NCBI GenBank assembly: GCA_030425045.1
Contig: JAUHVL010000001.1
Location: 124,001-188,000, forward strand
From: a bacterium
GTDB lineage: Bacteria > Bdellovibrionota > Bacteriovoracia > Bacteriovoracales > Bacteriovoracaceae
Length of the DNA: 64,000 nt
Direction: 5' to 3'
Shown here: positions 53,087-61,826 of the stretch, piece after piece
Numbering within the stretch: position 1 is the stretch's first letter
Layout: every line of letters begins with the position of its first letter
Made by a program: the position numbers and the translations under genes
The notes under the pieces: model-generated
Databases searched by the model: none
Seen by the model: the letters and a program-made list of their open reading frames with translations, nothing else
Told to the model about the DNA's origin: nothing

Positions 53087-54122
53087 TGTGTTTGCTTTTT
53101 TCATAGGCAATGTTTTGATTTTTTTCTCGGTCGACAACACCACAGGTTAAAATACATCGCTTCATTGTTTTGTTGTTGCTAAAAGATTTAACAAATTTTT
53201 CCCTATAAAAGGGATGTTCTAATATTTTACGCCATGAATTCTTTCGAAGAGAAAATTCATTTATTGGAAAAAAAATTTCAGTATCATTTTTATTTAAAAC
53301 CATAGATTCGTTATTGTCACTAATATAACAACAAGGAAATACCTCAAGTCTGCTATTAACGTAAATTTTTGAAGCCTCTCTATAAATACAGTTAATATTA
53401 TAATTGGTAGGTGTTTCCTTAAATATGGTTTTGATTTTGTCTAAGTCAGGATGCCTTAGATCTTTATTTTTTGGTGGCTCTAGATAGTGAGAAAATTCTC
53501 CAAACTTATTTTTTACTTCAAATGAATCAGATTTGAAGCGGGGTGTTTTTCTAATTCTGAATTTATCGACACCTAAGTTGTCAGCGAGCTTCTTGCAGCT
53601 GTCTAGCTCATGTTCATTATGTTTAAAGGCTAGAAAGTCCCACTGAGTTTTAACATTGGAATTACAGCATATTTTTAAATTTCTTATTATAAGATCGATT
53701 TCTGTGCCTTGACGGTAAAGATGATTTGTTTCTACTCCATCTATTCCAAATGCTATTTTGTCATTAGAAGTAAGATGACTTGTAAGAGTATCCCACCAGC
53801 TCTCGTTTTGAAGACTTCCATTTGTAAAGATTTCAATGTCAATATTGTTAGATTTAAGATGTTGAATAGCATCTATTAAATATTTAAACGTGATGGGATC
53901 TCCGTGAGTCCCACAAAAATAAACCTTTTTAAGATTTTTGAGCTCTTTAGAAAAAACGTTAGGTATATCATCTTTTTGCCATTGTCCCCAGCCGGGATTA
54001 TCTCTTAACCCGAATCCGTTTTTATTTCTTGCACACATAGGACAAGAAGCATTACACAGGTTACTAACTTCAACATGTATCTCTTTTATATTTTCTGGAG
54101 TTAAGTATTCAAAGTTCTTCAT
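53079..54122 (-). CDS. Radical SAM/SPASM protein, GDP-motif subfamily (1)
   Basis: A 347-residue protein: C23-x3-C27-x2-C30 (CNASCPMC), then CGTHGDPIT where GGEP normally stands, FTNGSLQNESWW, a GIDGVETNHLYR segment and a C-terminal EVFPCC plus CILTC auxiliary-cluster set. The neighbour at 54109 and the genes at 60746 and 61827 share the entire order. They probably bind SAM with a variant amino-group loop and modify peptides or proteins. It overlaps both neighbouring radical SAM genes. Confidence 0.83.
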   Translation of the reverse strand: MKNFEYLTPENIKEIHVEVSNLCNASCPMCARNKNGFGLRDNPGWGQWQKDDIPNVFSKELKNLKKVYFCGTHGDPITFKYLIDAIQHLKSNNIDIEIFTNGSLQNESWWDTLTSHLTSNDKIAFGIDGVETNHLYRQGTEIDLIIRNLKICCNSNVKTQWDFLAFKHNEHELDSCKKLADNLGVDKFRIRKTPRFKSDSFEVKNKFGEFSHYLEPPKNKDLRHPDLDKIKTIFKETPTNYNINCIYREASKIYVNSRLEVFPCCYISDNNESMVLNKNDTEIFFPINEFSLRKNSWRKILEHPFYREKFVKSFSNNKTMKRCILTCGVVDREKNQNIAYEKSKHNE

Positions 54123-55182
54123 AGCTTAATTTGTCACGCGTAATGTTTGTACCGTGTCCACTACTAAACTCATACTTGCTTCCACAAGTTCTACCGCAAG
54201 TATAAATTCTTTTGAATTGTTCGTTTGGATTATCCCATGAGTTTGCTAAATATTCTTGAAAAAAATCATGATTAAGAACGTCCCAGCCTTTTACCCTTAG
54301 GTCATTAAAATTATTGCCATACAGTTTGTATAGATATTTGATTGAATCACTTTGTTTATTTTTATGTAAAAAGTAAGAAGGTGCTCCAAGCCAACAGCAT
54401 GGCCAAAGTTTCATTTCCATATCTATAAAAATCTTAAAGTCACTTTTAAATTTACAATTGATCTTTGTATGGTTTACATAGCTATCAAAATCTCCGTATT
54501 GAGCAATAGCTTTAGATTTGGACAATTCACTTTGATCATTTTTAGGCTGATTAATAGTTTGTCCTTTAATTGTTTTTACTTTTCTCTTACCTTCATTTGA
54601 AAATCTTGAACTTTTTTTGTGAATAAACTTTTTGACACCGATATCATTTGCCAGTTGCTTTATTTCATGTACTTGATGTTGATTGTGTTCAAATTCGATA
54701 AAATGCCATTCTGCGTTTCCTCCAGCTTTTGTAAACGACTTTAGGTTGCTTAAGAGTAAATTCCAGTTTGCTCCAACACGATAAACATGATTTGTGTCAG
54801 CTAGGCCATCAATAGAAAAAATAACAGTGAGCTTATCTTTTCCCTTGAGCGCAAATTGCTCCCACCATTTATTTGTTTTGAGGCTACCATTTGTAGCAAT
54901 CTTTATATGTTTGACATTTTTTTTAAGACAATATTCAAAAGTATTATCAAAAGTTGGACTTGCTAGAGCATCACCATAGTTTCCGCAATGAAAAAGTTTA
55001 ATTTTATTCTCTTCAAATGGTTCTAAAATAATTTGGTAATCCTGAACGGAAAGGTCGGATAATCTTTGGCTACTCTTAAGGCTCCATTGATGTGATTGCC
55101 TTGCACATTGAGGACATGATAAATTACATCTACCGGTGTGGTCTAGTTGTATCTGGTTGACATCATTAATATTTAAATACAT
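54109..55182 (-). CDS. Radical SAM/SPASM protein, GDP-motif subfamily (2)
   Basis: A 357-residue paralogue: C19-x3-C23-x2-C26 (CNLSCPQC), CGNYGDALA in place of GGEP, ATNGSLKTNKWW, IDGLADTNHVYR, and the C-terminal LWPCCW and TCGRTCG sets. It is the first gene of the four-gene radical SAM operon reading leftward and overlaps the next gene by 14 bases. Divergent from the anchored-protein operon beginning at 55248. Confidence 0.83.
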   Translation of the reverse strand: MYLNINDVNQIQLDHTGRCNLSCPQCARQSHQWSLKSSQRLSDLSVQDYQIILEPFEENKIKLFHCGNYGDALASPTFDNTFEYCLKKNVKHIKIATNGSLKTNKWWEQFALKGKDKLTVIFSIDGLADTNHVYRVGANWNLLLSNLKSFTKAGGNAEWHFIEFEHNQHQVHEIKQLANDIGVKKFIHKKSSRFSNEGKRKVKTIKGQTINQPKNDQSELSKSKAIAQYGDFDSYVNHTKINCKFKSDFKIFIDMEMKLWPCCWLGAPSYFLHKNKQSDSIKYLYKLYGNNFNDLRVKGWDVLNHDFFQEYLANSWDNPNEQFKRIYTCGRTCGSKYEFSSGHGTNITRDKLSYEEL

Positions 55183-55247
55183 CCTTTTTTCAAGTTATAT
55201 TTATGATACCGTAATGTCTAGTATTTAGGGCTTATGAAGGTTTAGGA

Positions 55248-55721
55248 TTGTCTTTTAATAGATTAAGAATCTCATTTTTTATAATTATACTAATCTTTAT
55301 TGTTCACGCACCTATTGAAAAGTTTTTCTTAAAAGAAAGAACCTTTTACCCACTTTATAACTGGGAGTTGGGTTTTGGGCATATCACGACTGTCGCAAAA
55401 ATGAGTAAGATTGTTTTATTAGGAATTAATAATAAAAAGTTAAAAAGTGAAACAATATATCATAGACATCCGCTATTTGAGAAAAGCTGGAATAAAACAA
55501 ACGATTATAAAATTCCTGCAAAACTCGTTAGGGCTTTTCAATCTGGAAACAAGTATAGAATAAAAAGAGAAAAGAGTAGTTTTGAAGATTATTTTTTTAA
55601 AAGGTTTAACTTGAATCAAGTCGAATACAAAATTGTATATAGGGAGTACAATCCTATTGAGTCAGATAATAAATCTTTAAAAGTGATAGAATATGGTCCG
55701 TACTTGTACACTAATGAATAG
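55248..55721 (+). CDS. Small membrane-anchored protein, WELGFG family (1)
   Basis: A 157-residue protein starting at TTG, with AAGG about 8 bases upstream. One membrane helix (about 8-24) is followed by the motif YPLYNWELGFGHI and a polar exported domain. The motif recurs in the protein at 58613 (WPYFNWELGFGSI). Each copy is immediately followed by an HTTM-like gene, so the two probably form a complex. No catalytic function is evident. Confidence 0.6.
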   Translation: MSFNRLRISFFIIILIFIVHAPIEKFFLKERTFYPLYNWELGFGHITTVAKMSKIVLLGINNKKLKSETIYHRHPLFEKSWNKTNDYKIPAKLVRAFQSGNKYRIKREKSSFEDYFFKRFNLNQVEYKIVYREYNPIESDNKSLKVIEYGPYLYTNE

Positions 55722-56682
55722 TTTCTTAAAAAAAATGAGGCCAAATTACGGATCAAAAAATCCGATAGCGTTGCTTTCAAGGCATTATCTACAATCCCTG
55801 GATTCTTTAAGGGTTTTTTACTTTTTTTTATTTTATGTTTCGACACGTTACTTAACCTTGGTTTGGAAGGATGTTTCTAGCTCAACTAGCTTAAGTCCTC
55901 CTGGCATATTCTTTTTTTTCAAGTATGTAGATGTAACCTTCTTTGAAGCCGCAATTTATCTATCTCCGATAATTACTTTTATTTGTATGTTAACACCAAG
56001 GCATAGAGCTTTGAGGATAGCATCAATCATGATGATATTAATTGTGTTCACTTATAAGAACTCATTCGGTAGAAAGCTTCATGGAGAACTCTTGTATTTA
56101 TATATAGGAATTGTCTACGCATTCATCCCCACGTGGCCAAAGAACCCTTCCCTGGTGAATAATAAACAAAAGCATTATCATTTACACCTTTATTGGTTTG
56201 GATTGTTGTTGTTTTTATTTCCTTATACTTTGTCAGGCTTGTGGAAATTATTTTGGGGAATGGGTTGGCAGTTATTTTTTGAAGAAAAAAGTTTTCTATC
56301 TATAGACTCATTGTCATATATTATAAAAATGTATGCTCAAAGAATTCAAACACCTCCCGTGTTAGGAGATTTCCTTATAAATAACCCAGCGCTAGGTTGG
56401 TTTTTGAATATTGCTGGAACCTATTGGGAGGTGATTGCCATATTGCCATTATTTAAACCTAGGCACTGGAGGTTGACGGCAGCTTTGATTTTAATTTTCC
56501 ACTTAATGTCGTTTTATACTTTAAATATTATTTTTGCTTATCAGTTTGCGATCGTTCCATTTTTTTTACTGACGGTACCACTACACAAAGAGGCAAAGAA
56601 CTGGGGAGAATTAGTAGAGGACTTACCTTTGTTAGGTGGTCTCTATAGGTTAGTTAGAAGAAGTAGGATAAGTCTTTTATGA
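55714..56682 (+). CDS. HTTM-like polytopic membrane protein (1)
   Basis: From ATG 55714 (in ATGAATAG, overlapping the upstream stop) the protein has 322 residues; the frame is open to 55693. It has six to eight hydrophobic helices, with the SGLWKLFWGMGWQLFFEE segment that resembles the conserved region of horizontally transferred transmembrane (HTTM, vitamin-K-carboxylase-like) proteins. The carboxylase C-terminal part is missing. Its second copy is at 59103. It overlaps the downstream radical SAM gene by 4 bases. Confidence 0.55.
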   Translation: MNSFLKKMRPNYGSKNPIALLSRHYLQSLDSLRVFYFFLFYVSTRYLTLVWKDVSSSTSLSPPGIFFFFKYVDVTFFEAAIYLSPIITFICMLTPRHRALRIASIMMILIVFTYKNSFGRKLHGELLYLYIGIVYAFIPTWPKNPSLVNNKQKHYHLHLYWFGLLLFLFPYTLSGLWKLFWGMGWQLFFEEKSFLSIDSLSYIIKMYAQRIQTPPVLGDFLINNPALGWFLNIAGTYWEVIAILPLFKPRHWRLTAALILIFHLMSFYTLNIIFAYQFAIVPFFLLTVPLHKEAKNWGELVEDLPLLGGLYRLVRRSRISLL

Positions 56683-57821
56683 ATTCAATATACTGTTATG
56701 ACTCTGAGCTAGCATTATCCATATCACCCAAGGGTTTTTTGACACCTTGTTGTGCGAGCTCATTAAGAAAAGAAGTTGTTAATGAATTAGCAGATTTGTC
56801 AGATTTTTATAATGGTTCGGAAATGAAAAATATTAGAGAAACATTGGCTCGTGGAGAGTGGCCTAATTCTTGTTTGGCTTGTAAATCAAGGGAAAGAAAA
56901 GGAGTTCTTTCTAGGAGGCAAAAATCTAATAAGACTAATTTGAAAAAAATTGATAGTTATTCACTAGAGACAATAGCATCGCTAGAGAAAATAGATATAG
57001 CCTTTTCTAACAAGTGTAATATGGACTGTGTTTTTTGTTCTCCAGAGTTTAGCTCAATGTGGAAAAAGCATGTCAAATCTGTTCAGGATCTTGATGTTGG
57101 GTTGAGATTTGGGAAGACTGACTCATCTACATCAATGGATTTTAGTAAGGAAGATTGGATATCTTTTTTGGTGGAGGCTTCTGGCTTAAAGAAAATAGAT
57201 GTAAAAGGTGGGGAGCCAACTATAGAAGAATCTTTTATTAACCTTCTAGAGGCTGTAGTAGAGTTAAGCCGCTTTGACATACATATTAACGTAAATACAA
57301 ATGGAATTGGGAAAAATGATAAATTCATAAAATACGTTAAATTAATTCCAAATTTAAATTATTGTTTTAGTATTGATGGTATTGGTAAAACATATGAGTT
57401 TATTCGTGGACAAAAATTTTCATTAATTGAAGAAAACTTTAAAAAGTATCTTGCTCATTGTTCAGAGAGAGTAACTGTAAATTTTACATCATGTAATTTA
57501 AATATTCTTGGTTTGGAAGACTTCGTAGGTTGGCTGAGTAGCTTAGAGCTATTTGTTGGAAAAAGATTGGCATATTTAGATTTGAGACAAATTGTAGACC
57601 ATCCAGATTTTTTGTCTCCGTTGGTTATCTCGGAAGGTGAGGTATTGCAGGCTAAAAACATGCTATTAAGAATTGCAAAGAAAAATTATCACTTTATAAA
57701 AAAAAATGAGCTTTATGATCTTAATAATCTTATAGTTAACAGCTCAAGAGACGAATACTATAAACACAAAGATAGTTTAGAAAAATATTTAAGCTATTTT
57801 AAACAAGTAAGAATGACATAG
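56679..57821 (+). CDS. N-terminal twitch-domain radical SAM protein (3)
   Basis: A 380-residue protein: PKGFLTPCC, NSCLACKSRERKGVLSRRQ, then C113-x3-C117-x2-C120 (CNMDCVFC) and KGGEPTI. It lacks the usual FCxLPW start (YCYDSELALS instead). It is the centre of the six-gene plus-strand unit 55248-60062 and overlaps the preceding membrane gene by 4 bases. Confidence 0.82.
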   Translation: MNSIYCYDSELALSISPKGFLTPCCASSLRKEVVNELADLSDFYNGSEMKNIRETLARGEWPNSCLACKSRERKGVLSRRQKSNKTNLKKIDSYSLETIASLEKIDIAFSNKCNMDCVFCSPEFSSMWKKHVKSVQDLDVGLRFGKTDSSTSMDFSKEDWISFLVEASGLKKIDVKGGEPTIEESFINLLEAVVELSRFDIHINVNTNGIGKNDKFIKYVKLIPNLNYCFSIDGIGKTYEFIRGQKFSLIEENFKKYLAHCSERVTVNFTSCNLNILGLEDFVGWLSSLELFVGKRLAYLDLRQIVDHPDFLSPLVISEGEVLQAKNMLLRIAKKNYHFIKKNELYDLNNLIVNSSRDEYYKHKDSLEKYLSYFKQVRMT

Positions 57822-57863
57822 TTTTTTTGAAGCTACTTGCTATAACGTTCTACGGGGGATTAA

Positions 57864-58616
57864 GTGCTAAAAGAGACATTTTACAGAGGAAAACAAGATA
57901 TAGATATTGAAGAAGAAATCTTCTTTGAAAATAAATTCGGAACAAAAACAATTATTCCTTTTAATTCTAAGTGGAAGCGTATTGTTCTTCAGGCATCTGG
58001 GGGGCTAGATAGTTCATTACTTCTATTTCTTACAGCAAAAGCGTTCAAAGAAAAAGGTGCAGCTGTTGAAATTTTTCCTTTAAGTTTAGAAATTCCAACT
58101 AAGGCAAAAAATCTAGAGTCTGCTAGAAGAATTATTGCTACCGTTAAAAAACTAACAGGCTACGAGCATTTGAAAGACGGTATTGAAGTTGTAATGCCAC
58201 TGGAAGAAGCAATGCCTCCTAAGAAAAATGAATTTTTTAATAACACTATAATAGAACTTTTTAGAGAATATAAATTCAATATGGAGTTTAATGGAAATAC
58301 AAGAAACCCGCCTGAGGAGGATAGGGTTTTTTTTCCTAACGATAACTTTAGAGAGCTTCATAGGGATGATAGAACAACTATTTACAATTCGGACTTATCT
58401 GTAAGCCCCCACTCTTACGTTTCTAAAAAAGGAATTGTAAGCCAATATATAAAATATAATTTGTTAGAAGATTTAGCGGTACATACTGTATCTTGTGATA
58501 TGAATCTTGAAGATCTTGAAAGAAGGGGGTTGGGGTTTCCTTGTATGCAGTGTTGGTGGTGCTATGAAAGGAAGTGGGGGTTTGATTCAAACAATATAAA
58601 GGACCCTGCAACTTGA
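57864..58616 (+). CDS. QueC-like PP-loop ATPase
   Basis: A 250-residue protein starting at GTG. The PP-loop ASGGLDSS begins at about residue 44, and a zinc-type Cys cluster CMQCWWCYERKWG (C227, C230, C233) stands near the C-terminus, as in QueC. QueC makes 7-cyano-7-deazaguanine, but no other queuosine gene is nearby and the middle region is different, so a nitrile- or amide-forming role on another substrate is possible. GGGGG lies before the start. Confidence 0.6.
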   Translation: MLKETFYRGKQDIDIEEEIFFENKFGTKTIIPFNSKWKRIVLQASGGLDSSLLLFLTAKAFKEKGAAVEIFPLSLEIPTKAKNLESARRIIATVKKLTGYEHLKDGIEVVMPLEEAMPPKKNEFFNNTIIELFREYKFNMEFNGNTRNPPEEDRVFFPNDNFRELHRDDRTTIYNSDLSVSPHSYVSKKGIVSQYIKYNLLEDLAVHTVSCDMNLEDLERRGLGFPCMQCWWCYERKWGFDSNNIKDPAT

Positions 58617-59119
58617 AAGTAAAAACGTATTGGAACCGTATAGCCTTTTATATAGTGTTTACATTTTTGTTGATACTTGTAGCTCCTTTTGATCGTTTTT
58701 ATCATGCAGACTTTATTAGGGCTTGGCCATATTTTAACTGGGAGCTTGGTTTTGGGTCCATACCATACGAGAAGGTTTGGAACATTATTTTTATCGATGA
58801 GATCGATGGTAAAAAATTTGATCCTCCTGTTCGCCTATCTGATTATATACAAAAGAATAAGAGTGGTCAGATGTACTGGATTCCAACTAAGCACTATATT
58901 ATTCAAAGCATGCTGGCTCAGGCACATTACTCAAAGGATCAAGCAAGAATAGATAGAATCAATAGATTAATACAAAAAAGGTGGTTGAACTTCTTAGCTA
59001 GGCAGGAGGTAAAATACCACTTGGCAACGTTAATAATTGACCCGTTAAAATATCGAAAAGATAAAACTCCATTGAGAAGTAAAATAATAAGAAGAGAAAG
59101 ATATGTTCTTAAATATTAA
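58613..59119 (+). CDS. Small membrane-anchored protein, WELGFG family (2)
   Basis: A 168-residue second copy of the protein at 55248: one helix (about 9-25), then the AWPYFNWELGFGSIPYE motif and a basic exported tail. It starts at TTG overlapping the previous stop (TTGA) with AAGGA upstream, and overlaps the following HTTM-like gene by 17 bases. Confidence 0.6.
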   Translation: MKVKTYWNRIAFYIVFTFLLILVAPFDRFYHADFIRAWPYFNWELGFGSIPYEKVWNIIFIDEIDGKKFDPPVRLSDYIQKNKSGQMYWIPTKHYIIQSMLAQAHYSKDQARIDRINRLIQKRWLNFLARQEVKYHLATLIIDPLKYRKDKTPLRSKIIRRERYVLKY

Positions 59120-60062
59120 TTTCTTAAAAAATATTTACAGAAAACTTCGAGAGAATAGAAGTCTCGCTAATAATACGATTGCGAACCAAAATAGAACTTA
59201 TGAAAACATTAAAAAGCAACTTCCAATAATTTATATGGTTTTATCATATTTCGCATTTTTGCAGGTAAGGCACTCAATGGCTTTAACGGGAGAGGTTCGG
59301 ACACCGATTTTGTTCTTTTATTTAAAGTATTATACTGCAGATATATTTCTTTTCTTTAGATGGATAACTCCTTTTGCTTTGCTCGCTGCTGCGTGTTTCC
59401 CTAACAATAAGTTCACCGTCCGACTTTCTCTTTTCTTATATGTTCATTTAGGAGCTATTGCTAATGTAACAACTGTTCCTGAAAATGGTTTTCGACCTTC
59501 TATATGGTTAGCTTTTTGTTTACTTTTTATGCCTTGGAATGACGGACAGTCGGTCTATAAGAGGACGATGTTTAATCTTCACTACTGGTTTAGTTTAATA
59601 ATGTTCTCTTTTGCCTACTCTGCGGCAGGTATTTGGAAAATTTTGTGGGGTGGAGTGTATCAATTATTTGAAGGGAGGCTGGGGCTTTGGGATCCACAAG
59701 CGATGGCATATATTATTGCTGAATATTGTCTAAGAACAATTAAGACTTTTCCAATTGGTGAATGGTTTATTGAGAATTATTTCCTAGGCTGGGTGCTGCT
59801 AATTGGAGCATCTTTTGCCGAAGCAACCATATGGATAGTGTTCTTAAGACCTTCTCTTTGGAGGGTGTATGGAGTCTTGATGGTAGTTATGCATACAACG
59901 TCCAAGATGACTTTGAATATTGGATTTGAGCAACAATATATTCTAACGGGTTTGATTTTCTTAAACTCACCATTTGAGGTTAAAGATAGTTTAAAAAGAA
60001 CATTTTTGGAATTACCAGCAGTTAAGTTTGTAAGTAGCAGGTCATTTTTCAAGAAGTTTTGA
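59103..60062 (+). CDS. HTTM-like polytopic membrane protein (2)
   Basis: A 319-residue paralogue of the protein at 55714: AAGIWKILWGGVYQLFEG instead of SGLWKLFWGMGWQLFFEE, and a matching end (LTLNIIFAYQFAIV there, MTLNIGFEQQYILT here). About seven membrane helices. The last 21 bases overlap the convergent hydroxylase gene. Confidence 0.55.
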   Translation: MFLNINFLKNIYRKLRENRSLANNTIANQNRTYENIKKQLPIIYMVLSYFAFLQVRHSMALTGEVRTPILFFYLKYYTADIFLFFRWITPFALLAAACFPNNKFTVRLSLFLYVHLGAIANVTTVPENGFRPSIWLAFCLLFMPWNDGQSVYKRTMFNLHYWFSLIMFSFAYSAAGIWKILWGGVYQLFEGRLGLWDPQAMAYIIAEYCLRTIKTFPIGEWFIENYFLGWVLLIGASFAEATIWIVFLRPSLWRVYGVLMVVMHTTSKMTLNIGFEQQYILTGLIFLNSPFEVKDSLKRTFLELPAVKFVSSRSFFKKF

Positions 60063-60686
60063 TCTAACAAAGGACGCAGTTTCTATATTTACTAAGATAT
60101 TAAAAACAAAAAAGAACACGTCGTCTTCAAAGCTAAATACTGAATGCGCAACACGTGTATTAAGAAAGTATAAATGTTGTTGGTCCAAAAAGATTCTTTG
60201 ATTATTAAGCAAGAGAACAAAATTAGAAATAGAGCAATTATTTGAAAGAGAAATTAATCGAAAAGTTTTTGGATCAAGATCTCTATGGGGAGGAAAAAAT
60301 CCTCCTGCATTTAATTTTATTATATGTGATCGACAAATATATTGTGATATAGGCTCTAGGTCTTTTTGAAGTTTACTGAAAGATTTAAATACGCTTGTTT
60401 TGGTTTTAAAGCTATCTTCCTCGAAGCTTGTATTATGAAGCTTATTGTATTCATGTAAAGAATCGAGGTCTATCTGGTTTGGGCCATCTATGCTTCCATC
60501 ATGAGAGGTAAGGCTTAGCCCAAAGCGCTTATTTTCTTTTCTTGGATTATATGGCTGCCACTTTTCTTTAAAGTTATTTATGGCATTATCTGCTTCTTCT
60601 TTTTCAATGATAATTTCGAGTGGGTAGTAATCCCCTAGATGTATAAGGTTATTATAGATTGAGCTAAGGTTTGCACTTTCAGTCAT
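60042..60686 (-). CDS. Aspartyl hydroxylase-like 2OG oxygenase
   Basis: A 214-residue protein with H134-x-D136 (GGFFPPHRDLDPKTFRLI), distal H181 (NTRVAHSVFSF) and an N-terminal YNPRKENKRFGLSLTSHDG segment. A clear Arg after the distal His is missing, so 2OG binding may differ. From memory the YNPRK...GLSLTS layout is known in cyanophage proteins; a search would settle this. It lies alone between the two plus-strand units. Confidence 0.65.
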   Translation of the reverse strand: MTESANLSSIYNNLIHLGDYYPLEIIIEKEEADNAINNFKEKWQPYNPRKENKRFGLSLTSHDGSIDGPNQIDLDSLHEYNKLHNTSFEEDSFKTKTSVFKSFSKLQKDLEPISQYICRSHIIKLNAGGFFPPHRDLDPKTFRLISLSNNCSISNFVLLLNNQRIFLDQQHLYFLNTRVAHSVFSFEDDVFFFVFNILVNIETASFVRSKLLEK

Positions 60687-60745
60687 AGGGGTATTTTAAT
60701 GCAAGATGTGTTAACAACGCTATATATATTTATTATCGTCATGTT

Positions 60746-61804
60746 ATGATAAATAACTCTTACTTTAAAAATGATTATACAAATGAGCTTAAGTGGGTAC
60801 AGGTTGAATTATCATCGCTTTGCAATGCGCTGTGTCTTGGTTGCGTAAGGACAAGTAGCACTGGTAATAGTTTAATAGATACTTTAGACAGTTCAATAAT
60901 AAATAAAGATACTATCCTAGAGCTAATTTGTTCGAGAGCTTTTGATCGAGTTGAAAAATTAGAGTTTTGTGGAACAGTTGACGAACCTTTTGCCTATCCT
61001 GAGTTTTATGAGCTCTTAAAAGAAATACTTAGTGTTAGGAAAAGCTTAAGGGTATACATACATACTAATGGGAGTTTAAGAGATCCAAGCTATTTTAAAA
61101 AAGTGGGGAACCTCATTGGATCAGCAAACAAGCTTAGCACCATAAGATTTAGTGTCGATGGACTAGAAAATACAAATCAAATATACCGTCAAAAAACAAA
61201 CTTTAAATTAATAATGGATAATATGAAGGCAGTGTGTACAACTGAGGCTCAGGTTATTTGGCAATATATAGTATTTCCATGGAATAAGCATCAGATAAAA
61301 GAAGCAGAGCAATTAGCAATTGAAATAGGATGCACTGAGTTTTGGGTAAGGCCAGATAGAAGTAGTGCTTCAGTAAATTACTTAAAAAAAAATAATCTAG
61401 ATAAAATTGAAAGTGAGTTGAAAAATAAGAAGATATCGAATCAAAATAATGAAATTGAATGTTCATATAATATGAGAAATGGGATTTTTATAAGTAATGA
61501 GGCTAAGGTTTGGCCTTGTTGTTATATTGCTAATTTGAGGTATTTAAAAAAAGATAAATTTGAAGCTTTAGAAAACTATTTATCAAAAAACTATGGAGAT
61601 AATTTCAATAATTTAAACTATTTTAATCTCGATAAAGTCTTAAGTAGTGATTATTTTAGGAATGATTTAATGCTTAGCTGGGATTCGAAAGCCGAGAAAA
61701 GTGAGCTAAATTCAAGATGTATTGAGAAATGCTCAAGTAAAGCTATAAGATCATCAGACAATAAAAAAGATGATAGGAAAGACTTTATTCATTTAAAGCT
61801 ATAG
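60746..61804 (+). CDS. Radical SAM/SPASM protein, GDP-motif subfamily (3)
   Basis: A 352-residue protein: C26-x3-C30-x2-C33 (CNALCLGC), CGTVDEPFA at the GGEP position, HTNGSLRDPSYF, VDGLENTNQIYR, and the late VWPCCYIAN and CIEKCSS cysteines. First gene of the last plus-strand unit, which continues past the window edge. Confidence 0.83.
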   Translation: MINNSYFKNDYTNELKWVQVELSSLCNALCLGCVRTSSTGNSLIDTLDSSIINKDTILELICSRAFDRVEKLEFCGTVDEPFAYPEFYELLKEILSVRKSLRVYIHTNGSLRDPSYFKKVGNLIGSANKLSTIRFSVDGLENTNQIYRQKTNFKLIMDNMKAVCTTEAQVIWQYIVFPWNKHQIKEAEQLAIEIGCTEFWVRPDRSSASVNYLKKNNLDKIESELKNKKISNQNNEIECSYNMRNGIFISNEAKVWPCCYIANLRYLKKDKFEALENYLSKNYGDNFNNLNYFNLDKVLSSDYFRNDLMLSWDSKAEKSELNSRCIEKCSSKAIRSSDNKKDDRKDFIHLKL

Positions 61805-61826
61805 CATTTAAAGTAGAGGTTAAAAA

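Noticed and set aside
57864-58616. A true queC gene for queuosine synthesis
   Set aside because: No queD, queE, queF or tgt partner is nearby and the neighbours are radical SAM and membrane genes.
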